Below are positions 46,137 through 51,354 of a stretch of DNA of 51,354 bases, piece after piece (position 1 is the stretch's first letter; the number at the start of each line of letters is the position of its first letter). The stretch is taken from the NCBI GenBank assembly GCA_047975295.1, contig JBKEDH010000163.1:1-51354 (forward strand), read 5' to 3'. This stretch comes from JBKEDH01 sp047975295. Lineage in GTDB: Bacteria > Bacteroidota > Bacteroidia > Flavobacteriales > Flavobacteriaceae. Both the position numbers and the translations under genes were made by a program. The notes under the pieces were generated by a model, which saw only the letters and a list, made by a program, of their open reading frames with translations, was not told the DNA's origin and did not search any database.

Positions 46137-46184
46137 CAATAAATAATGTATATTGGACAGCAATTTTTAAAAGTTGTCTTTTCA

Positions 46185-46961
46185 ATGAAATTTAGTCTTA
46201 AAAACAAAACGGCCATTATTACCGGTGGCGGAAGCGGTATAGGTAAGGCCATCTCGAAAACTTTGGCAGAGCAAGGCGCTCAGGTTCATATTTTAGAGTT
46301 GAACGTCGATAATGCCAATGTAACCAAAAACGAAATAGAAGCTAATGGTGGCTTGGCCGAAATACATCAATGCGATGTTACAAACCAAGCACAGGTAGTT
46401 GGGGTTGTAAATAAAATTGCCGAAAATAGTGCTATAAACATATTAATCAATAATGCGGGAATTGCCCATGTAGGTAATGTTGAAAATACACCGGAAACCG
46501 ATTTTGATAGTGTTTACAAAGTTAATGTAAAAGGGGTTTACAACTGTCTTTTTGCTGTTGTTCCACATTTAAAGAAAAATGGAGGAGGTGCCATTGTCAA
46601 TATGGCATCCATTGCATCTTCCGTAGGTATTTCCGATCGTTTTGCATATTCCATGTCTAAGGGTGCTGCACTAACCATGACCTATTCTATAGCCAAAGAT
46701 TATGTGAAAGATGGCATTCGTTGTAATTGTATTTCGCCGGCAAGGATACATACTCCGTTTGTAGATGGGTTTATAAGTAAAAACTACCCCGGTCAAGAAA
46801 CACAAATGTTCGAAAATCTTTCGAAAACACAGCCCATAGGGCGAATGGGACTTCCTCAGGAGGTAGCCGATTTGGCACTATATCTCTGTTCGGACGAAGC
46901 TTCTTTTATTACAGGAACAGATTTTCCTATCGATGGAGGATTTATAAAATTAAACGGATAA
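46185..46961 (+). CDS. SDR oxidoreductase, candidate 2-keto-3-deoxy-L-fuconate dehydrogenase
   Basis: This classical short-chain dehydrogenase (258 residues from the ATG at 46185) has cofactor loop TGGGSGIG (13-20), NNAG (89-92) and catalytic S142, Y155 and K159. An upstream ATG at 46146 would add 13 residues (MYIGQQF...) that do not fit the family, so 46185 is preferred. In the non-phosphorylative deoxyhexose pathway an enzyme of this type oxidises 2-keto-3-deoxy-L-fuconate (or -rhamnonate) to the 2,4-diketo form, which the next gene's product would split. The adjacency to the fumarylacetoacetase-family gene supports that role. SDR substrates are hard to read from sequence, so the specific call is an inference. 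Confidence 0.82.
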   Translation: MKFSLKNKTAIITGGGSGIGKAISKTLAEQGAQVHILELNVDNANVTKNEIEANGGLAEIHQCDVTNQAQVVGVVNKIAENSAINILINNAGIAHVGNVENTPETDFDSVYKVNVKGVYNCLFAVVPHLKKNGGGAIVNMASIASSVGISDRFAYSMSKGAALTMTYSIAKDYVKDGIRCNCISPARIHTPFVDGFISKNYPGQETQMFENLSKTQPIGRMGLPQEVADLALYLCSDEASFITGTDFPIDGGFIKLNG

Positions 46962-47062
46962 AAATAAGTAAAGAATGAAACACCTTTATTAAGTTTTAAT
47001 TACATAGCAGAATGTTAATTTGGGTGTTCCATGTGACCATTAAAAACAATAAATATTAACAC

Positions 47063-47923
47063 ATGAAATTAATACGATTTGGAGCCGAAGGCAACGAGAA
47101 ACCGGGTGTGCAATTACCAGACGGTACACGAGTGGATGTGTCTGCTTTTGGAGAAGATTATACCGAAATTTTTTTCGAAACCAACGGAATTGAGCGTTTG
47201 GGCGAATGGTTTAAGATTAACAAAGAAAAATGCCACACCATACCTGTCGAGGTAAGGTTGGGATCGCCTATTTGCCGTCCCTCCAAGTTGGTGTGTATTG
47301 GATTAAATTATGCTAAACATGCTGCCGAGGCTGGAATGGCAATTCCGAAAGAACCGGTGTTGTTTTTTAAATCGACAACGGCCATTGTAGGGCCTAACGA
47401 CGATGTTGTTATTCCTAAGGGAAGTGAAAAAACCGATTGGGAAGTCGAACTGGCAGTCGTAATAGGCAAAAAAGCATCTTACATATCCGAAAATGAAGCA
47501 TTGGATTATGTAGCGGGATACGTACTGCACAACGATGTTAGCGAACGGGCATTTCAAATAGAAAAGGAAGGTCAATGGTGCAAAGGAAAAGGGTGTGATA
47601 CATTTGCTCCCTTAGGACCATTTTTGGCTACAAAGGACGAAATTGAAAATCCGAATAACCTACGGCTTTGGCTAAAATTAAACGGCGAAATAATGCAGGA
47701 CAGTTCTACTTCCGATTTTATTTTTAATATTCAGGAGTCCATTAGTTACATTAGTCAGTTTATGACCCTTTTACCCGGCGATATTATCTCTACGGGTACA
47801 CCATTTGGAGTAGGCTTAGGATTAACACCTCCCAGATATTTAAAACCGGGAGATGTTATGGAACTTGGTGTTGAAGGTTTAGGTGTGTCGAAACAACAAG
47901 CAAAGGCATATTCCGGAATATGA
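47063..47923 (+). CDS. FAH-family hydrolase, candidate 2,4-diketo-3-deoxy-L-fuconate hydrolase
   Basis: This 286-residue cytoplasmic fumarylacetoacetase-family hydrolase has metal ligands E127 and E129 (DWEVELA) and D158 (HNDVSER), and CIGLNYAKHA and GTPFGVG family motifs. In the diketo-hydrolase route it would cleave 2,4-diketo-3-deoxy-L-fuconate (or -rhamnonate) to pyruvate and L-lactate. The family also includes other acylpyruvate hydrolases, but the neighbours make the sugar-acid role the best fit. The stop overlaps the next start by four bases (ATGA at 47920), indicating translational coupling with the lactonase-like gene. Confidence 0.88.
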   Translation: MKLIRFGAEGNEKPGVQLPDGTRVDVSAFGEDYTEIFFETNGIERLGEWFKINKEKCHTIPVEVRLGSPICRPSKLVCIGLNYAKHAAEAGMAIPKEPVLFFKSTTAIVGPNDDVVIPKGSEKTDWEVELAVVIGKKASYISENEALDYVAGYVLHNDVSERAFQIEKEGQWCKGKGCDTFAPLGPFLATKDEIENPNNLRLWLKLNGEIMQDSSTSDFIFNIQESISYISQFMTLLPGDIISTGTPFGVGLGLTPPRYLKPGDVMELGVEGLGVSKQQAKAYSGI

Positions 47924-48747
47924 TAATTGATAGCCATCAACATTTTTGGGTTTATAATTCCAAAAAACATGTTTGGATAGACGATAGTATGGCCGTAATC
48001 CGAAAGGATTTTTTGCCCTCCGATTTAGAGTTGGTGTATCATGAAAACGGTATCGATGGCTGTGTGGCCGTCCAAGCCGATCAAACTCTCGAAGAAACAG
48101 ATTTTCTTATAAACTTAGCCGAGAATAATGCCTTTATTAAAGGTGTTGTAGGTTGGGTCGATTTGCGTAATGGACAACTGGAAGCCACACTCGAAAGGTA
48201 CCAACATATAAAAAAGCTTAAAGGGTTTCGGCATATCGTACAAGGGGAATCCGATCATAATTTTTTATTGCGTTCAGATTTTGTTCAGGGCATTTCAATA
48301 TTAAAAAAATTCGACTATACTTACGATATTTTAGTCTTCCCACATCAATTGGGAGCGGTTTTGGAGTTTGTAAACCGTTTTCCAAACCAAAAATTTGTTA
48401 TCGACCATATCGCTAAGCCCTATATAAAGGATGGTTTTTTTGATGGTTGGGCCATTTTAATGAAAGAAATAGGGAAGGCCGAGCATGTATATTGTAAATT
48501 GTCGGGTATGGTTACCGAAGCTAACATAAAAACATGGACACCCGAACAAATCCATCCCTTCATGGATGTGGTTTTGGAAGCTTTTGGCTCCAATAGGATA
48601 ATGTACGGTTCCGATTGGCCGGTCTGCTTAGTGGCGGGCAATTATAAGCAGATAAAAGATTTAACAGCCCATTATATTACAAAGCTTAGTTTGAAAGAAC
48701 AACAACAAATAATGGGAACAAATGCAATACAATTTTATAACCTTTAA
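47920..48747 (+). CDS. Amidohydrolase, candidate L-fuconolactonase
   Basis: This 275-residue cytoplasmic amidohydrolase-2 enzyme has metal-site SHQHFW (H6 and H8), a central VIDHIAKPYI strand and the C-terminal YGSDWPVC motif. The short TIM barrel and these motifs fit L-fucono-1,5-lactonase or L-rhamnono-lactonase, which open the lactone made by the sugar dehydrogenase. Next to it are an SDR that could make the lactone and the diketo-acid hydrolase. The ATG lies inside the stop of the previous gene. I cannot separate fuconolactonase from rhamnonolactonase on sequence alone. Confidence 0.87.
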   Translation: MIIDSHQHFWVYNSKKHVWIDDSMAVIRKDFLPSDLELVYHENGIDGCVAVQADQTLEETDFLINLAENNAFIKGVVGWVDLRNGQLEATLERYQHIKKLKGFRHIVQGESDHNFLLRSDFVQGISILKKFDYTYDILVFPHQLGAVLEFVNRFPNQKFVIDHIAKPYIKDGFFDGWAILMKEIGKAEHVYCKLSGMVTEANIKTWTPEQIHPFMDVVLEAFGSNRIMYGSDWPVCLVAGNYKQIKDLTAHYITKLSLKEQQQIMGTNAIQFYNL

Positions 48748-48749
48748 TT

Positions 48750-49541
48750 ATGGATTTACATTTAAAAGATAAGATAGTAGTAGTAACTGGAGCGGCAGGT
48801 ATAAAAGGTAGTATTGGAGAAACCATTGTACAAACTTTGGCGAGTGAAGGTGCTATTCCGGTTATTGTTTGCCGTAACGATCGTGGTTACGGTTACGAAA
48901 AAGACCTACAGCAACGGGGTATCGATGCTGTTTTTGTAAAAACCGATGTTACCGATCCCGAACAAATTGAAGATGCTGTTAAGGTTATTGCCAAAAAGTA
49001 TGGCCGTATAGATGTCTTAATAAATAATGTTGGTGTAAACGATGGTGCAGGACTGGATGCTTCTATCGAGGATTTTATGTGGTCGTTAAAATTAAATTTG
49101 GTTAGCTTTTTTGCCATGGCAAAATATTGCCTGCCTTATTTAAAAAAATCCAAAGGGAATATTTTAAATATAGGCTCGAAAGTTGCGCTTACAGGTCAGG
49201 GAGGTACTTCAGGTTATGCAGCTGCAAAAGGAGGCGTACTTGGTTTAACGCGAGAGTGGGCGGTAGATTTAATAAACGATAAAATAAGGGTAAATGCTTT
49301 GATTATTGCCGAAAGTTGGACTCCGGCTTACGATAATTGGATAAAAACCCTTGAAAATGGCGAAGAAAAATTAAAAGAAATCGTAAAGAAAATACCTTTT
49401 GAAAATCGAATGACCACACCACAGGAAATTGCAGATACCTGTATGTTTATTATTTCCAATAAGTCGTCGCATACTACAGGGCAAATGGTTTTTGTAGATG
49501 GTGGCTATGTACATTTGGATAGGTCTTTGTTAACGCAATAA
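48750..49541 (+). CDS. SDR oxidoreductase, candidate L-fucose (or L-galactose) dehydrogenase
   Basis: This short-chain dehydrogenase (263 residues) has NNVG (92-95) and catalytic S143, Y156 and K160. The C-terminus GGYVHLDRSL is a form I associate with sugar dehydrogenases found beside lactonases in Bacteroidota and Verrucomicrobia. The cofactor loop TGAAGIKGSIGE has two or three extra residues compared with the usual TGxxxGxG. That may be a family trait or alter cofactor preference. Its start two bases after the lactonase gene fits a sugar-to-lactone step at the head of the pathway. The exact sugar (L-fucose, L-galactose or L-rhamnose) is not determined. Confidence 0.82.
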   Translation: MDLHLKDKIVVVTGAAGIKGSIGETIVQTLASEGAIPVIVCRNDRGYGYEKDLQQRGIDAVFVKTDVTDPEQIEDAVKVIAKKYGRIDVLINNVGVNDGAGLDASIEDFMWSLKLNLVSFFAMAKYCLPYLKKSKGNILNIGSKVALTGQGGTSGYAAAKGGVLGLTREWAVDLINDKIRVNALIIAESWTPAYDNWIKTLENGEEKLKEIVKKIPFENRMTTPQEIADTCMFIISNKSSHTTGQMVFVDGGYVHLDRSLLTQ

Positions 49542-49617
49542 ATCAGTAATTATTGGTAACCGCAATAATCGAGATAAAATCAAACACCAACAACGATACA
49601 ACCAACATAAAACTAAA

Positions 49618-50931
49618 ATGAATAAAAATACTAAAATTCCGGTAGTGGCCAAATCGGTAATTGTACCGTTTATTTTAATTACATCGTTATTTGCTCTTTG
49701 GGGTTTTGCTAACGATCTTACCAACCCCATGGTAAGGGCATTTCAAAAAGTATTGGAGCTTACTAATGTAGAGGCATCTTATGTACAGTTGGCTTTTTAT
49801 GGTGGTTATGGCTGTATGGCTATTCCGGCTGCTTTGTATGTTAACAAATATTCGTATAAAAAAGGGATTTTGGTAGGCTTAGCACTTTATGCCATTGGAG
49901 CCTTATTGTTTTATCCTGCAGCGCTTTACGAAAGCTATGGTTTCTTTTTAATGTCGTATTACATTTTAACCTTTGGTTTGGCATTTTTAGAAACCACGGC
50001 GAATCCATACATACTATCCATGGGAGCAGAAGAAACGGCCACACGGCGTTTAAACTTTGCGCAAATGTTTAATCCCATGGGGTCGATAACAGGTTTGTTG
50101 GTAGCACAAAATTTTGTACTTAATGCGTTGCAGTCCGACGATACCTTACCTGACGGATCACCGGTTTTCGATACGCTGTCCGAATCGGCAAAAGCAGCGG
50201 TACGGACATCCGATTTAGAAGTTATTCGCAATCCTTACGTTATTCTTGGTTTTGTAGTCTTGGTGTTTTTTATTATGATTAGTATGTTAAAAATGCCTCA
50301 AAATAAAGATCAGGAGGCAAAAATAAATTTTATCGATTCCGTAAAACGATTGTGGAAACAGCCTAAGTTTTCTTTTGGGGTTGTAGCCCAAATTTTTTAT
50401 GTAGGTGCCCAGATTATGTGCTGGACCTATGTGTATCAATATGCCGAAACTTTGGGAATTGACAGCCAATCGGCAGTCTGGTTTGGCTTGGCGGGGTATA
50501 TTGTCTTTTTAACCGGGCGAATTATCGGCACGGCATTAATGAGAAATATAAACTCCGGTAAACTGTTAATGTACTTTGCCGTAGGTGCTTCGTTAACAAC
50601 AATAGGAGCAATGGTGTTACCGGGTATAACCGGAATATATTCGCTTATAGCTACCTCGCTGTTTATGTCTATTATGTTTCCTACCATTTATGGTATTGCT
50701 TTGGAAGGTCAAGGTCAAGATGCCAAATTTGGAGCAGCATTTTTAGTTATGGCCATTGTAGGAGGTGCGCTTTTAACACCAATACAAGGTTCTATTCTCG
50801 ATATAGGAGGCTCCGGTTACGAAGATGTAACGTATTTAGGAATGACTGAAATGCGATTTTCCTTTGTAATGACACTCTTGTGTTTTATAATTATCGGGAT
50901 TTATGGGAAAATAGCGGGTAAAACAAGTTAA
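49618..50931 (+). CDS. fucP: FucP-family L-fucose:proton symporter
   Basis: This inner-membrane permease of the major facilitator superfamily has 437 residues, about 12 transmembrane segments and a large cytoplasmic loop (about 180-250). It carries the FucP signatures GFANDLTNPMV with D33 and FLETTANPYI with E125, at similar spacing to the essential D46 and E135 of E. coli FucP. FucP takes L-fucose and also L-galactose and D-arabinose, so it would import the sugars released by the GH95 enzyme in the periplasm. It sits between the sugar dehydrogenase and the mutarotase. Bacteroidota FucP relatives can also carry glucose or galactose, so the substrate is likely but not certain. Confidence 0.9.
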   Translation: MNKNTKIPVVAKSVIVPFILITSLFALWGFANDLTNPMVRAFQKVLELTNVEASYVQLAFYGGYGCMAIPAALYVNKYSYKKGILVGLALYAIGALLFYPAALYESYGFFLMSYYILTFGLAFLETTANPYILSMGAEETATRRLNFAQMFNPMGSITGLLVAQNFVLNALQSDDTLPDGSPVFDTLSESAKAAVRTSDLEVIRNPYVILGFVVLVFFIMISMLKMPQNKDQEAKINFIDSVKRLWKQPKFSFGVVAQIFYVGAQIMCWTYVYQYAETLGIDSQSAVWFGLAGYIVFLTGRIIGTALMRNINSGKLLMYFAVGASLTTIGAMVLPGITGIYSLIATSLFMSIMFPTIYGIALEGQGQDAKFGAAFLVMAIVGGALLTPIQGSILDIGGSGYEDVTYLGMTEMRFSFVMTLLCFIIIGIYGKIAGKTS

Positions 50932-50948
50932 ACGATAATAACCAAAAT

Positions 50949-51287
50949 ATGAAGCCAAAAACCTATTATCTGTATTGCGATTTAAAAGACGACGAATTCT
51001 TAAAGGCCAAGTACAAGGCATACCACAAAAAAGTATGGCCCGAAGTGTTGAAGAGTATAAAAGGCTCGGGAATCGATGTTATGCGTATTTTTAACCATGG
51101 TAACAGGCTTTTTATGGTTATTGAAGTTAACGATTTATTTACTTTTGAAAAAATGGCACAAATGGGCAATAATAATCCGAAGGTAGAAGAATGGGAAACC
51201 TTAATGTGGCAGTACCAACAAAAAGTACCGGCAGCCAAAGAAGGCGAAAAATGGGTGCTGCTCGATGAAATTTTTACTATGGATTAA
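50949..51287 (+). CDS. RhaM-family sugar mutarotase
   Basis: This 112-residue cytoplasmic protein of the L-rhamnose mutarotase family (PF05336 type) speeds alpha/beta anomer exchange so that the sugar dehydrogenase receives its preferred form. The conserved histidine is H26 in AYHKKVWPE, and WETLMWQYQQKVP is the typical C-terminal stretch. It follows FucP by 17 bases. RhaM-type proteins occur in both L-rhamnose and L-fucose clusters. The window ends 67 bases later with no further start, and the remaining bases show an RBS-like AAGGAGAAGG but no usable ORF. Confidence 0.9.
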   Translation: MKPKTYYLYCDLKDDEFLKAKYKAYHKKVWPEVLKSIKGSGIDVMRIFNHGNRLFMVIEVNDLFTFEKMAQMGNNNPKVEEWETLMWQYQQKVPAAKEGEKWVLLDEIFTMD

Positions 51288-51354
51288 TACTCTTTTTTTA
51301 ATAAGGAGAAGGGTGTTTATAGGTAATATAAGTAGAAATGAATAGTTTTTAAAA

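Noticed and set aside
1..51354. CRISPR arrays, tRNA or rRNA genes, type IX secretion sorting tails
   Set aside because: I looked for regular spaced repeats, RNA gene signatures and C-terminal sorting domains and saw none.

Overview
The window is a single-strand block of 28 genes, all on the plus strand. It is a polysaccharide utilisation locus (PUL) of the Bacteroidota, followed by a sugar catabolic cassette. The organism is most likely a member of the Flavobacteriaceae. The evidence is the AT-rich DNA, a SusC/SusD pair, exported enzymes with Bacteroidota-type lipoprotein signals, weak Shine-Dalgarno sequences, and Flavobacteriia-type intergenic repeats. I see no rRNA, tRNA, CRISPR array, transposase or transcription regulator.

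Layout. Positions 2-3733 hold a PL1 pectate lyase cut by the window edge and a GH127 beta-L-arabinofuranosidase-type enzyme. The only large gene-free stretch (3734-4171) leads into SusC (4172-7513) and SusD (7533-9512), which are followed by two terminator-like hairpins. Positions 9785-45004 hold a long run of exported glycan-degrading enzymes: two paralogous PL1 lyases around a DUF3826 protein; a beta-helix protein fused to a glycosidase-like barrel; a GH140 apiosidase-type enzyme; a GH28 polygalacturonase; a GH43-like enzyme; a sialidase-like propeller (possibly GH143); two GH78 rhamnosidases; an STN-like/esterase fusion; a GH95 enzyme; an (alpha/alpha)6 glycosidase (possibly GH142); a sialidase-like propeller fused to a xylose-isomerase-like barrel; a GH67N-type TIM-barrel enzyme interrupted by an in-frame stop; and two GH2 enzymes.

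Positions 45129-51287 hold a cytoplasmic cassette: a zinc alcohol dehydrogenase resembling L-galactonate dehydrogenase, two SDRs, a fumarylacetoacetase-family hydrolase, a fuconolactonase-like amidohydrolase, a FucP permease and a RhaM-type mutarotase. This is most of the non-phosphorylative pathway for L-fucose, L-galactose or L-rhamnose. The sugar-acid dehydratase it needs is not in the window.

Reading as a whole: lyases and GH28 would cut a galacturonan backbone, SusCD would import fragments, and the periplasmic exo-enzymes would strip apiose, L-rhamnose, L-galactose or L-fucose, L-arabinofuranose and D-galactose or uronic acid. FucP and the cassette would then burn the freed L-sugars. The family set resembles part of the rhamnogalacturonan-II (RG-II) degradome of Bacteroides thetaiotaomicron. 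Apiose-bearing galacturonan is an alternative substrate. The substrate is inferred from family content. The most striking direct observation is a probable GAA-to-TAA nonsense change at 38654-38656, after which a further 81 in-frame codons look intact.
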